Of a stretch of DNA of 26,759 bases, positions 6,825 to 15,581 are shown one piece after another; positions within the stretch are counted from its first letter, which is position 1; every line of letters begins with the position of its first letter. The position numbers and the translations under genes were made by a program. The notes below the pieces were generated by a model. The model searched no databases. It had not been told where the DNA came from and saw only the letters and a program-made list of their open reading frames with translations. Source of the DNA: a virus; the IMG/VR virus record IMGVR_UViG_3300046777_001551, positions 1 to 26,759 of that record; one strand, given 5' to 3'.

Positions 6825-8879
6825 GTGGCACGCATTTCTAAAGAACAATATCTTGCAGAGCTTCACTCTGAAGCACTAGAACAGTTTAATGATATTCAAA
6901 CTGCATTGCGCGACGAGCGTTTGCAGTGTTTGCAAGATCGGCGATTTTATAGTTTAGCTGGCAGTCAGTGGGAAGGCCCGCTGCTTGATGTTTATGAGAA
7001 TAAGCCGAGGTTCGAAGTAAACAAAGTTCACTTAGCTGTTATCAGAATTATCAATGAGTATCGAAACAATAGAATTACTGTTGATTTTGTCAGCAAAGAA
7101 TCAAGCGATGACAAACTAGCGGAAACCTGCGACGGGCTGTATCTTGCTGATGAGAAAGATAGCGTAGCTGACGAAGCTTATGATAATGCCTTTGAAGAAG
7201 CGGTGGGGGGAGGATTCGGCGCTTGGCGCTTGCGTACAGTTTACGAAGACGAAGAAGACGAAGAAAACGAAAAACAGCGGATTCGAATTGAGCCTATTTT
7301 TGACGCTGACAGCTCGGTGTTCTTCGACTTGAACGCAAAGCGACAAGACAAGTCAGATGCGCGTTATTGCTTTGTGATTACATCGATGACCCGCGCAAGC
7401 TACAAGGAGGAATGGGGAGATGACCCAACCGACTGGCCAAAAATTATTCATCAACATGAGTTCGATTGGTGTACACCCGACGTTGTTTATGTAGCAGAGT
7501 ATTACAAGATCGAGGACGTCACAGAAACTATTCGGATATTCAGAGCGATTGACGGAACAGAAGAGCGTTATCGCAAGTCCGATTTTGATGCAGACCCCGA
7601 ACTAGAATCAACGCTTGCAGCAATTGGAAGTCAAGAAGTACGTCAACGCAAGGTCAAATCAACTCGCGTTCACAAATATATAATGTCCGGCGGCAAGATT
7701 TTGGAAGATGCTGGATATATCGCTGGCAAGTGCATCCCGATTGTGCCTGTTTACGGCAAAAGATGGTTTGTTGATAATGTTGAACGCTGCATGGGTCATG
7801 TACGACTTGCGAAAGATGCGCAGCGATTGAAGAACATGCAGCTATCCAAGCTGGGCGAGATTAGCGCATTGTCCAGCGTCGAAAAGCCGATTCTCTTGCC
7901 TGAGCAAGTTGCTGGCCACCAGGTCATGTGGGCTGAAGATAATCTGAAAGATTACCCATATTTGCTTGTTAATCCGATAACTGGCCCTGATGGGAGCCAG
8001 CAAATAGCTGGCCCGGTCGCATACACAAAGAGCCCGCAAATCCCACCCGCTATGGCCGCGCTTCTTCAGATCACTGAACAAGACATGCAAGACATTCTTG
8101 GAAGCTCGCAGCAAGCAGATAAGATGGTTTCAAACATCTCTGGCAAAGCAGTAGAGATGATTCAGACGCGCCTTGACATGCAGACGTTTATATATATGTC
8201 GAATTTTGCAAAAGGCATGAAGCGATGCGGCGAAATATGGCTATCGATGGCGCGTGATGTCTACGTCGAAGAAGGCCGGAAAATGAAATCAATTGGAGCT
8301 GATGAAAAAGTAAAAATCATTGAACTCATGCGCCCGATGATTAGCGAAAACGGCGAAGTAGTCACTGAGAATAATATCGGAAATGCCAAATTTGATGTAA
8401 CTGTTGATGTCGGCCCATCGAGCTCTAGTAAGCGAGCTTCAACTGTTCGTGAGCTTACCGGAATGATGTCAATCAGTGATGATCCAGAAACAAAACAAGT
8501 ATTGCAGGCAATGGCAATGATGAATATGGAGGGTGACGGTATTAGCGAAGTGCGAGACTATTTCAGAAGTAAACTTGTTCGCATGGGCGTTGTTAAACCA
8601 ACCGATGAAGAAAAAGCGCAAATGACAATTGAAATGCAAGGTAAGAAACAAGACCCGAATGAGATTTTCTTGCAAGCTGCTGCTGAAGAAGCAATGGCAA
8701 AAGCTGCAAAGGCCCGGGCAGATACTGTTAAAACTGTGGCCGATGCTGGATTGTCTCGAGCACGAACTGCTGAGACACTCGCAAAAACTGGCGTGCAGGA
8801 ACAGAATATTGCAATGACAGCTATGGAATCAACCCAGAAAGCTATTATGGGACAAGAAGTGCAGCCTCTTGCAAAATAA
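6825..8879 (+). CDS. P22-type portal protein (684 aa)
   Basis: This would form the dodecameric DNA entry and exit ring at one capsid vertex. The start FNDIQTALRDERLQCLQDRR, the following FYSLAGSQWEG and NKVHLAVIRIINEYRNNRITV, and the later block KDAQRLKNMQLSKLGEISAL are typical of the P22 gp1 / Podoviridae-type portal family. The C-terminal 80 residues are strongly helical and Ala-rich (AKAAKARADTVKTVADAG), matching the barrel or crown extension of P22-like portals. P22 gp1 is about 725 residues, so 684 is in range. Translation starts at a GTG with AAGGGGTGA upstream. It lies between the large terminase and the scaffold, as in P22. Confidence 0.92.
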   Translation: MARISKEQYLAELHSEALEQFNDIQTALRDERLQCLQDRRFYSLAGSQWEGPLLDVYENKPRFEVNKVHLAVIRIINEYRNNRITVDFVSKESSDDKLAETCDGLYLADEKDSVADEAYDNAFEEAVGGGFGAWRLRTVYEDEEDEENEKQRIRIEPIFDADSSVFFDLNAKRQDKSDARYCFVITSMTRASYKEEWGDDPTDWPKIIHQHEFDWCTPDVVYVAEYYKIEDVTETIRIFRAIDGTEERYRKSDFDADPELESTLAAIGSQEVRQRKVKSTRVHKYIMSGGKILEDAGYIAGKCIPIVPVYGKRWFVDNVERCMGHVRLAKDAQRLKNMQLSKLGEISALSSVEKPILLPEQVAGHQVMWAEDNLKDYPYLLVNPITGPDGSQQIAGPVAYTKSPQIPPAMAALLQITEQDMQDILGSSQQADKMVSNISGKAVEMIQTRLDMQTFIYMSNFAKGMKRCGEIWLSMARDVYVEEGRKMKSIGADEKVKIIELMRPMISENGEVVTENNIGNAKFDVTVDVGPSSSSKRASTVRELTGMMSISDDPETKQVLQAMAMMNMEGDGISEVRDYFRSKLVRMGVVKPTDEEKAQMTIEMQGKKQDPNEIFLQAAAEEAMAKAAKARADTVKTVADAGLSRARTAETLAKTGVQEQNIAMTAMESTQKAIMGQEVQPLAK

Positions 8880-8952
8880 TTGAGAATAGTTAAGAATGCA
8901 ATAAATGGCAACCGCTCAGCCATCAAATTGAGTGAGTTAGAAGGAATCAAAG

Positions 8953-9831
8953 ATGAATTTAACTGAACAACATGCAGAAGAAAACGACGAAATGATTATT
9001 GAGGATGAGCAGGAAAATTCTGGTAGTGAAGTCAGCGAGAGTGATTCTGCTGATCGCCAGAATTCTGTTGAATCAGATAATCAATCGACGGAAGAGCATG
9101 ATGAAGAAGTTATTGTTTCAATAGGCGGGTCAGAAGAAGAAAGCCCTCCCGTTTCTGCTCCGGGGTGGGTTAAAGAGTTACGAAAATCAAATCGAGAGAA
9201 AGAACGAAGAATTCGTGAACTTGAGGCCAAACTTGCGACATCTGCACCTGAGACCAAGCCAGTGCAATTAGGCGCGAAGCCAAGGCTGGAAGATCACGAT
9301 TATGACACTGAAAAATTTGAGCAAGCAATAGACTCTTGGCATGAGCGCAAGCGACAGCTCGATCTTGAGACTGAGAGAGTCAGACAGAGCGAGCAAGCGC
9401 AGCAGAAATTATGGCAAGACAAGCTGGATGGCTACAGCAAAGCTAAAGCCGAACTTAAAGTTCGAGATTATGAAGACGCTGAAGCTGTCGCTCAAGAATT
9501 ATTTAGCGTAACGCAGCAGGGAATTATATTGCAAGGGTCTGAAAATCCAGCGTTGTTAGTTTATGCGCTGGGGAAGAACCCGAAAAAATCTTCTGATCTC
9601 TCGAAAATAACTGACCCGGTTCAATTTGCTTTTGCAGTTGCAAGACTGGAGAAAGAATTGAAAGTGACAAACCGAAAAGCAGCACCCGCTCCAGAGCGCG
9701 TCATACAAGGTACAGGGCGTTCCTCTGGTTCAGTTGATTCAACACTTGAAAGACTGCGAGTTGAAGCTGAAAAGACTGGAAACTATACAAAAGTTCTACA
9801 GTACAAACGGCAGAAACAAACATCAAAGTAA
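8953..9831 (+). CDS. Scaffolding protein (292 aa), P22 gp8-like by position
   Basis: The first 65 residues are highly acidic and disordered (EENDEMIIEDEQEN...), the middle is charged and helical (about 75-170, KSNREKERRIRELEAKL), and the C-terminus is basic (LQYKRQKQTSK). This charge layout, the length near P22 gp8 (303 residues) and the position between portal and coat identify a procapsid scaffold whose basic C-terminal helices bind the coat. Scaffold sequences diverge quickly, so the call rests on architecture and order more than on motifs. An AGAAGGAATCAAAG ribosome-binding site precedes the ATG. No protease gene is seen nearby, so as in P22 it probably exits the procapsid intact. Confidence 0.82.
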   Translation: MNLTEQHAEENDEMIIEDEQENSGSEVSESDSADRQNSVESDNQSTEEHDEEVIVSIGGSEEESPPVSAPGWVKELRKSNREKERRIRELEAKLATSAPETKPVQLGAKPRLEDHDYDTEKFEQAIDSWHERKRQLDLETERVRQSEQAQQKLWQDKLDGYSKAKAELKVRDYEDAEAVAQELFSVTQQGIILQGSENPALLVYALGKNPKKSSDLSKITDPVQFAFAVARLEKELKVTNRKAAPAPERVIQGTGRSSGSVDSTLERLRVEAEKTGNYTKVLQYKRQKQTSK

Positions 9832-9852
9832 TTTTTTAAAGGAGCCACAATC

Positions 9853-11127
9853 ATGGCAAATATTTTTTCTAAAGAAGAGCGTGTAGCGTTCGAAGACTTG
9901 CTCGAGGGCTTTCAAGATGCTCTTGTTTTGAGCAAGAACGTTGCGGTATATAACACCGAACAAACGATGATGGAGCGCACGAATAATGTGATCTGGCGTC
10001 CTCAGCCGAATATCGCAGTGTCTTATTCAGGCACTGATATGACGACCAATTTCGACGATTACACACAGTTAAGTGTACCAGCAACGATTGGTTTTTCTCG
10101 ATCAGTACCTTGGACGATGACGGCAACTGAATTGCGTGACGCATTGCAAGAAAAGCGGCTTGGTGATTCTGCCAAGCAAAGACTCGCGAGTGATATTAAC
10201 GTCGCTGTAATGAACGTTGCAACATCGCAGGGTACCTTGTTTGTTAAAAGGACTGGCGCCGCATCGGGTTTTGATGACGCGGCAGAAATTGAAGCAGTCA
10301 TGAATGAACAGGGAATTCCAGCTTTTGACCGCTATCTGGCGTTATCTACCCGTGACTATAACGGAATGGCCTCAGACTTGGCGAAGAGTACTCGAAGTTT
10401 TGGCAATGAAATTTCTGATACTGCATACCGTCAGGCGTATGTTGGACGTGTTTCAAGCTTTGAAACTTTCAAATTAGATTATTCTGTTCGCAAAACCGCA
10501 GCCGCTGGCGGCGCTGGTTTGACTGTCAGCACTTTACCAGCAGCAAATAACTTCTGGGTACCTCGTGCGCAAACTGTCGCGGTAACTGGTGAAGCTGCGA
10601 ATATCGATAACCGATTCCAAACCATTACCGTTTCAAGCACTACTAACGTGGCTGCTGGTGATGCGTTCACGATCGGCAATGTCTTTGCTGTTCATCAAAT
10701 TACCAAACAAAGCACGGGCGTTCTGAAAACTTTCCGAGTAATTTCTGTCCCAAGCTCAACCACTTTGGTTATTTCTCCGCCCATTATTTCGGGCCAAGGC
10801 GGAAGCGATTCAGAAGCTCAATATCAGAACGTGACGATTCCCACTACATCGGCCACAGCTCCGATTGTGTTCTTGAACACTGTTTCAGCTGCGATGAATC
10901 CTTTCTGGCAAAAAGATGCTTTAGAGATTTTGCCAGGAAAGTATGTTGTGCCATCTGACGCTGGTGTTGCTGTTATTAGAGCAAGCACAGATCAGGGCAT
11001 TGAGCTTGTGATGACTAAGCAATATGACATCAATACGATGAAAATCAAATACCGTGTTGATACTCTATTTGGTGTTGTCAACAAACAACCCCAAATGTCA
11101 GGAATTATCATGTTTGGTCAAACTTAA
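9853..11127 (+). CDS. Major coat protein with P22-type I-domain (424 aa)
   Basis: HK97-fold coat of the P22 gp5 type (430 residues in P22). The N-terminal half gives the helical arm and P-domain (1-90; TNNVIWRPQP parallels SNTIWMPVEQ in P22), and the A-domain and spine helix follow (LRDALQEKRLGDSAKQRLAS at about 94-113). Residues about 222-345 form the inserted telokin-like I-domain: NIDNRFQTITVSSTTNVAAGD lines up with [21 protein letters not shown] as I recall it from P22. The HK97 fold then resumes (FWQKDALEILPGKYVVPSDA). AAAGGAGCC gives a strong ribosome-binding site. In P22 the I-domain stabilises the subunit and sets capsid size, so a similar procapsid is expected. The next gene is a probable decoration protein. 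Confidence 0.93.
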   Translation: MANIFSKEERVAFEDLLEGFQDALVLSKNVAVYNTEQTMMERTNNVIWRPQPNIAVSYSGTDMTTNFDDYTQLSVPATIGFSRSVPWTMTATELRDALQEKRLGDSAKQRLASDINVAVMNVATSQGTLFVKRTGAASGFDDAAEIEAVMNEQGIPAFDRYLALSTRDYNGMASDLAKSTRSFGNEISDTAYRQAYVGRVSSFETFKLDYSVRKTAAAGGAGLTVSTLPAANNFWVPRAQTVAVTGEAANIDNRFQTITVSSTTNVAAGDAFTIGNVFAVHQITKQSTGVLKTFRVISVPSSTTLVISPPIISGQGGSDSEAQYQNVTIPTTSATAPIVFLNTVSAAMNPFWQKDALEILPGKYVVPSDAGVAVIRASTDQGIELVMTKQYDINTMKIKYRVDTLFGVVNKQPQMSGIIMFGQT

Positions 11128-11142
11128 TTTGGAGATCATAAA

Positions 11143-11751
11143 ATGTCATTTTTTGTTCAACCCCAAGGGCTTGCAGTTGTTCAAATTCCAGCCAGCGGAT
11201 CGATTGCAGTTTTCTGCCAAGGGCAGGCAACCGTTAGCAGAATTTCTACATCTCCGAATTATCCTGATCAGCCCGTTCTATTGGGCACTGTCAATAATGG
11301 ACAAGTTGTTTTCGGGCCGTTTACCACTGCAACTACTGTTCAAGTAGAAGCAAGCGGTGGAGTTCAAACTTTCTACGAAATTGGTTCTTCTCCAGCTGTT
11401 ATTCAGAATCGATTGTCTTATCAAGTTCAACCGACTCCCGGAACCCTGAATGCTACGGGAACTATCACTTTTGCGTTGATTGCAAGCGGCATCATAACAT
11501 CGACCACAGCAGCTGCAGTAACTGGCACGCTCGCAACAGGCGCTGTGATGGATGCTTCAAGCAGTTTTGCAATTGGTGATTCTGTAGATTTCAGCGTGAT
11601 CAATACCGGAGCAACCAATGCTTTTACTGTTGCAGCCGCCGCCTCTGGTCATACTGTCGTTGGGAATATGACAGTAGCATTAAGCAGCACTGGTCGATTT
11701 AGAACGACAAAAACTGCCGCTGCTACTTTTGTGACTTATCGCTTATCGTAA
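11143..11751 (+). CDS. Probable head decoration or fibre protein (202 aa)
   Basis: The whole chain is Thr/Ala/Ser/Val-rich beta-sheet with no catalytic residues. Residues 1-85 form one domain; residues about 90-202 (LSYQVQPTPGTLNATGTITF ... RFRTTKTAAATFVTYRLS) match a C-terminal domain pattern I recognise in phage capsid-decoration and fibre proteins. It starts 15 bases after the coat gene with its own TTTGGAGAT ribosome-binding site and is followed by a terminator, so it would be made at levels similar to the coat, as expected of an abundant surface protein. The C-terminal end resembles that of the gene at 13413-13868 (both end aromatic-R-hydrophobic-S). The exact role is inferred. Confidence 0.6.
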   Translation: MSFFVQPQGLAVVQIPASGSIAVFCQGQATVSRISTSPNYPDQPVLLGTVNNGQVVFGPFTTATTVQVEASGGVQTFYEIGSSPAVIQNRLSYQVQPTPGTLNATGTITFALIASGIITSTTAAAVTGTLATGAVMDASSSFAIGDSVDFSVINTGATNAFTVAAAASGHTVVGNMTVALSSTGRFRTTKTAAATFVTYRLS

Positions 11752-11762
11752 TAATTTAATAA

Positions 11763-11805
11763 AGCGGTCAACGTTGTTTGTTGTTGTTGATCCGCTAAAT
11801 TTTTT
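11763..11805 (+). terminator. Rho-independent terminator inside the late operon
   Basis: AGCGGTCAAC (11763-11772) pairs with GTTGATCCGCT (11786-11796) over ten base pairs with one bulged T, around a 13-base GT-rich loop; a run of T follows at 11800-11805. It lies 12 bases after the decoration-gene stop. No strong promoter is seen between it and the next gene, so it probably acts as a leaky attenuator, keeping coat and decoration transcripts above tail transcripts. Confidence 0.65.
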
Positions 11806-11833
11806 ATATTCTTTGAATGTCAGTTTAATAAAA

Positions 11834-12139
11834 ATGGAAAAAGAGAAAATTGCAATCTATCGCAGCCCTGGCCCGCACTTTGGGCCGCCAGGCAAGACTT
11901 ATGAATGCTCTGGCGTTTATGTCGATGAATTGCATCAAAAACTTCAAGACGGATGGTTTGATACTTTTTTGACTGCGCTTAATATCGATATTACAAATGA
12001 AGTTGAAAATAATTCTGCACCGACACGCGCAGAATTGGAGCAAAAAGCATCAGAATTAGGTATTAAAGTTAGCAGCAAGTGGAGTGATCAAACTTTACTT
12101 GAAAAAATAAATTTTTCTACGCTTGAGACAATCAATTAA
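11834..12139 (+). CDS. Small virion-module protein with LEM/HeH-like C-terminus (101 aa)
   Basis: The N-terminus (IAIYRSPGPHFGPPGKTYEC) and the centre (VYVDELHQKLQDGWFDTFLTAL) are of a type often found next to phage capsid genes and annotated hypothetical. Residues about 64-96 (APTRAELEQKASELGIKVSS...SDQTLLEKI) resemble the short HeH/LEM-like helix-extended-helix motif seen at the end of many small phage head proteins. The ATG at 11834 was chosen over a TTG at 11774, which lies inside the terminator hairpin; neither has a good ribosome-binding site. A head-completion or minor capsid role is a guess from position. Confidence 0.65.
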   Translation: MEKEKIAIYRSPGPHFGPPGKTYECSGVYVDELHQKLQDGWFDTFLTALNIDITNEVENNSAPTRAELEQKASELGIKVSSKWSDQTLLEKINFSTLETIN

Positions 12140-12148
12140 AGGATCAAA

Positions 12149-12913
12149 ATGCCAGACATTATCAAAAGCCGTGATCAGGTAAATAGGCTTAACATTGATC
12201 TAGGCAATGGAACGTTTTCTGAAGTTTTTTACTCAAACAGTGGATCAAATTATATATCTCGTGATGTTTTATCCTCAAGTTTAACATCTAATGCCACAGT
12301 CTCTGCCTTAGCTCAATATGTCGGAATCTCTTATCAAGTAAATATACCAGTAACAGCGGTAACTGGAACAAATCCAACGCTTGATATTACTGTTGAAGAG
12401 TCAGACGATTCCGGAGTGAACTGGTATAAAGTTTATGACTTTCCGAGAATAACTGTGGCTGGAATTTATCGAAGTCCAATGATTCCGTTTATCGGTAATC
12501 GTATTCGATACGTTCAAACTGTCGGCGGAACTACTCCGAGTTTTACTCGTTCTATAAATCGTTTACAAAGCAATTATCCGGCACTTCCTCAGAGACAATT
12601 GATTGATCGTACTATTGCACTAGGAACTTTAGATAGCACAACGCCAATTTTGCTTGCTAGAGATTGCGGCAACGCCACGCAGTTAATCATCAACGTGGGT
12701 GCGATCACGACCACGGCGCCAGCCCTGCAATTAGAGGGCAGCGACGACTTCGGTCTGACGTGGTACGCCATCGGAACGCCATTAACTGCGGTGGCTTCAT
12801 CGACGGTGCAAGTGACTGTGCCAGACATCAATGCTGCGGCCCTGAGAGCAAGAGTTTCTACTGCTGGTGTTGGCGTTACCGCCGGTTATGTCATGATCAA
12901 AGCTCACGATTAA
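12149..12913 (+). CDS. Beta-rich structural protein with two related domains (254 aa)
   Basis: Two halves share a pattern: NPTLDITVEESDDSGVNWYKVYD at about 90-112 and APALQLEGSDDFGLTWYAIG at about 190-209 both place SDD(S/F)G-x-(N/T)WY between strands, and each is followed by a similar series of beta-strands. This indicates an internal duplication of a jelly-roll or Ig-like domain, fitting a surface or head-tail structural protein. An AAAGGATC ribosome-binding site precedes the ATG. Base composition changes abruptly near 12655: the first half is AT-rich, the second clearly GC-richer, as if the second domain was acquired by recombination. Its position just before the gp4-like gene suggests a capsid or tail-accessory role; the exact function is unknown. 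Confidence 0.65.
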   Translation: MPDIIKSRDQVNRLNIDLGNGTFSEVFYSNSGSNYISRDVLSSSLTSNATVSALAQYVGISYQVNIPVTAVTGTNPTLDITVEESDDSGVNWYKVYDFPRITVAGIYRSPMIPFIGNRIRYVQTVGGTTPSFTRSINRLQSNYPALPQRQLIDRTIALGTLDSTTPILLARDCGNATQLIINVGAITTTAPALQLEGSDDFGLTWYAIGTPLTAVASSTVQVTVPDINAAALRARVSTAGVGVTAGYVMIKAHD

Positions 12914-12920
12914 TTTATAA

Positions 12921-13403
12921 ATGAGTTACACAAAACGCCAGTTTGTTACCGCTGCACTCGAAGAAATCGGGATTGCTTCATATGCGTTTGACTTGCAACC
13001 CGATCAACTTGAGTCTGCACGAAGAAGGCTTGATGCAATGATGGCGGACTGGAACGGGAAGGGTATTAGACTTGGCTACCCGATCCCGTCAAGCCCACAG
13101 GATGGTAGCATCGACGAAGAAACCAACGTGCCAGATTCTGCTTATGAAGCAATCATCTGCAACCTTGGCATCAGGCTGGCACCTAGCTACGGAAAGCAAG
13201 TAGCAATAGAAACAAAAACAACTGCAAAACAAGGCTATGACGTATTATTGCAGAGGGCAACTATTCCGCCACAGCAGCAATTACCTGGAACAATGCCTTC
13301 GGGGGCTGGGAATAAACCATGGAGAAGTTATGACAACCCATTTTTGAGGCCGCCCATCGATCAAGTGACAGTTGGCCCAGATGGGCCTTTAGAATTCAAT
13401 TAA
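12921..13403 (+). CDS. Head-completion / tail accessory factor, P22 gp4-like (160 aa)
   Basis: In P22, gp4 binds below the portal ring and closes the packaged head. The mainly helical N-terminal part (TKRQFVTAALEEIGIASYAF then QPDQLESARRRLDAMMADWN), the GxRLGYPIP segment (residues about 50-57) and the C-terminal extended tail (NPFLRPPIDQVTVGPDGPLE) are typical of the family; the length (160 versus about 166 in P22) also agrees. It is placed two genes before the gp10-like protein, matching P22 order apart from two small inserted genes. There is no obvious ribosome-binding site; the ATG is 8 bases after the previous stop, so translational coupling is likely. Confidence 0.87.
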   Translation: MSYTKRQFVTAALEEIGIASYAFDLQPDQLESARRRLDAMMADWNGKGIRLGYPIPSSPQDGSIDEETNVPDSAYEAIICNLGIRLAPSYGKQVAIETKTTAKQGYDVLLQRATIPPQQQLPGTMPSGAGNKPWRSYDNPFLRPPIDQVTVGPDGPLEFN

Positions 13404-13412
13404 GGAATCAAA

Positions 13413-13868
13413 ATGGCTCAGATAAATCAATTGGCATTGATGTCTAGCGTTTCCTCTGGCGAGCAATTGCCAGTATATAGCCCAACCAATGGAGATGCTC
13501 GAAGGGTCTCAATTGGAACGCTGCTAGATTACTTTGAACAGACGTTTGCATCTCCCACTCTAGCCACCAACGTCTATACGCCTGGCACTGGCTTTAACCT
13601 GGCTGTGCCAACGCCTGTGGCGGCCCAGCAGTGGATGCTTATCCAACCAACAGGCACGCTGGCCACTGGAACGATAACACTTCCTCTGAACACGCAAACT
13701 CCCAACGGCACTGAAGTATTAATCACTTCAACGCAGATTATCACGACGTTTACTCTAGCGCTAAATGGGGCATCATCAGCGTTTGGCGCACCGACAACGC
13801 TGGCCGCCAATGCGTTCTTTAGGATGCGATTTGTTCAGGCCACAAACTCTTGGTATCGGATTTCTTGA
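13413..13868 (+). CDS. Small beta-rich virion protein (151 aa)
   Basis: The N-terminus (MAQINQLALMSSVSSGEQLPVYSPTNGDARRVSIGTLLDYF, residues 1-41) looks like a short virion-anchoring segment often found at the start of phage tail or head-fibre proteins; the rest is Thr-rich beta structure that ends FFRMRFVQATNSWYRIS. The C-terminal domain resembles in style that of the decoration protein at 11143-11751. TAAGGAATC serves as the ribosome-binding site. It is inserted between the gp4-like and gp10-like genes, where P22 has none. A head-fibre or tail-ornament role is inferred. Confidence 0.6.
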   Translation: MAQINQLALMSSVSSGEQLPVYSPTNGDARRVSIGTLLDYFEQTFASPTLATNVYTPGTGFNLAVPTPVAAQQWMLIQPTGTLATGTITLPLNTQTPNGTEVLITSTQIITTFTLALNGASSAFGAPTTLAANAFFRMRFVQATNSWYRIS

Positions 13869-13872
13869 TTAT

Positions 13873-14160
13873 ATGGCTACCAAGAAAGACACAAGGCTTG
13901 AGCGCGCAGGCGTTGAAGGCTATAACAAGCCAAAGCGCACCCCTAGCCATCCGACCAAATCTCATGTAGTTGTTGCCAAATCTGGCGATCAAATCAAAAT
14001 GATTAGGTTCGGCCAGCAGGGGGTGTCTGGTTCGCCCAAGCGTGAGGGAGAATCAAAAGCTGATAAAGCCCGTCGAGAATCTTTCAAGTCTCGTCATGCT
14101 GAAAACATCGCAAAGGGAAAGATGAGCGCAGCATATTGGGCCGATCGCGTTAAGTGGTGA
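13873..14160 (+). CDS. Conserved basic phage protein (95 aa), unknown function
   Basis: The protein is small and very basic (MATKKDTRLERAGVEGYNKP, RTPSHPTKSHVVVAKSGDQI) with a conserved IRFGQQGVSGSPK segment at its centre and a C-terminal FKSRHAENIAKGKMSAAYWADRVKW. I recognise this pattern from many phages, where it sits near structural genes; no biochemical role is established to my knowledge. The basic charge suggests nucleic-acid contact, perhaps in the packaged head. The ATG at 13873 lies 4 bases after the previous stop; the frame stays open further upstream, but that part only overlaps the preceding gene. Confidence 0.75.
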   Translation: MATKKDTRLERAGVEGYNKPKRTPSHPTKSHVVVAKSGDQIKMIRFGQQGVSGSPKREGESKADKARRESFKSRHAENIAKGKMSAAYWADRVKW

Positions 14161-14167
14161 CATTAAA

Positions 14168-15580
14168 ATGCAAATCCCAATTCTTAATGGAATTTACACT
14201 GATAACGGCCCAGACTTCCGCACATCTTACCCGGTTAATCTAGTTCCGGTTCCAAAGAATAGCGGAATCAGCTCAGGCTACTTAAGGCCGAGCAGTGGAA
14301 TTGTTGCAAACGGAAGCGGGCCCGGAGGAAGTGATCGCGGGGGAATTAACTGGAACGGAATCTGTTATCGAGTGATCGGAACATCACTTGTGAGAATTTT
14401 AAATTCTGGAAGCATTGATATTCTGGGAAATGTCGGAGGGGATAGCGCTTCTTTAGTATCAATTGATTATAGCTTTGACCGACTTGCCATTGCATCTGGG
14501 GGCAGGCTTTACTATTGGTCGCCAACGATCGGACTGGTGCAAGTCACTGATCCTGACTTAGGAAATGTAGTTGATGTTGTCTGGGTAGATGGTTATTTTA
14601 TGACCACCGACGGAACCAGTTTAGTTGTGACTGAACTATCAGACCCGACGCAGGTCAATCCGTTGAAATATGGAAGCTCAGAAGTTGACCCTGATCCGGT
14701 GGTTGCACTAATCAAGCTGCGCAATGAAGTCTATGCTCTGAATCGAAATACCATCGAAGTATTCGACAACGTTGGCGGTGAGTTATTTCCTTTCCAGCGT
14801 ATCGATGGCGCTCAGATTACTAAAGGGGCGGTCGGAACATTTGCTTGTTGCGTATTTATGGAAGCTTTGGCGTTTTTAGGTGGTGGACGCAATGAGCAGC
14901 CAGGAATTTACATAGGAGCAAACGCAACAGCTACGAAGATTAGCACGCAAGAGATAGACGAGATTTTGATGCAGTACACAGAGAGGGATCTTTCTAATGT
15001 AAAGATTGAATCTCGCAATGACAAATCTCATAATTATCTTTATGTGCATCTTCCAGATAGAACGCTTGTTTACGATAGCGCTGCTTCTCAAGAACTTGGG
15101 TCTCAAATCTGGTTCACATTAACTTCTTCGATCGTCGGATTTGCACAGTATCGCGCTCGCAATTTCGTCTGGGCTTATGACAAGTGGCTGGTTGGTGATC
15201 CTCAGTCAAATAATATCGGTTATCTAGTAGATAATATAAGCACGCACTGGGGGCAGAAAGTACGATGGGAGTTTGGAACGCTCATTGCTTATAATGAGGG
15301 TAATGGGGCTGTATTTCATAGACTTGAGCTTGTCACACTGACGGGTCGCGTTGCCTTAGGTATCGATCCGATAATCACAACAAGCTACAGTCTCGACGGT
15401 GTATCATGGAGTCAAGATAGGCCGCTGAGGATTGGTGCAATCGGAAACACTAAAAAGAGATTGGCTTGGTTTCAGCAAGGAAACATGAGGCAATGGCGTA
15501 TTCAGCGCTTCCGTGGCGACAGTGATTCTCACTTGTCATTCGCACGTCTTGAGGCGCAAATTGAAGGTCTGGTGAATTGA
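14168..15580 (+). CDS. Packaged-DNA stabilisation protein, P22 gp10-like (470 aa)
   Basis: In P22, hexameric gp10 forms the tail hub between the gp4 ring and the needle. The length (470 versus 472 residues) and several blocks agree with P22 as I recall it: YPVNLVPVPKNSGISSGYLR at about 20-39 parallels YLPVNMLATPKEILNSSGYLR; ALNRNTIEVFDNVGGELFPF is like the FGSSTIEYFSLTG region; and NYLYVHLPDRTLVYDSAAS at about 291-309 parallels LLIIHLPRHVLVYDASSS. The fold is a beta-propeller-like all-beta protein. It is followed after one base by the needle-like gene, as gp26 follows gp10 in P22. Confidence 0.9.
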   Translation: MQIPILNGIYTDNGPDFRTSYPVNLVPVPKNSGISSGYLRPSSGIVANGSGPGGSDRGGINWNGICYRVIGTSLVRILNSGSIDILGNVGGDSASLVSIDYSFDRLAIASGGRLYYWSPTIGLVQVTDPDLGNVVDVVWVDGYFMTTDGTSLVVTELSDPTQVNPLKYGSSEVDPDPVVALIKLRNEVYALNRNTIEVFDNVGGELFPFQRIDGAQITKGAVGTFACCVFMEALAFLGGGRNEQPGIYIGANATATKISTQEIDEILMQYTERDLSNVKIESRNDKSHNYLYVHLPDRTLVYDSAASQELGSQIWFTLTSSIVGFAQYRARNFVWAYDKWLVGDPQSNNIGYLVDNISTHWGQKVRWEFGTLIAYNEGNGAVFHRLELVTLTGRVALGIDPIITTSYSLDGVSWSQDRPLRIGAIGNTKKRLAWFQQGNMRQWRIQRFRGDSDSHLSFARLEAQIEGLVN

Positions 15581-15581
15581 T

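Noticed and set aside
10059-10301. Minus-strand ORF within the coat gene
   Set aside because: Antisense to a strongly supported coat protein; no domain or ribosome-binding site.
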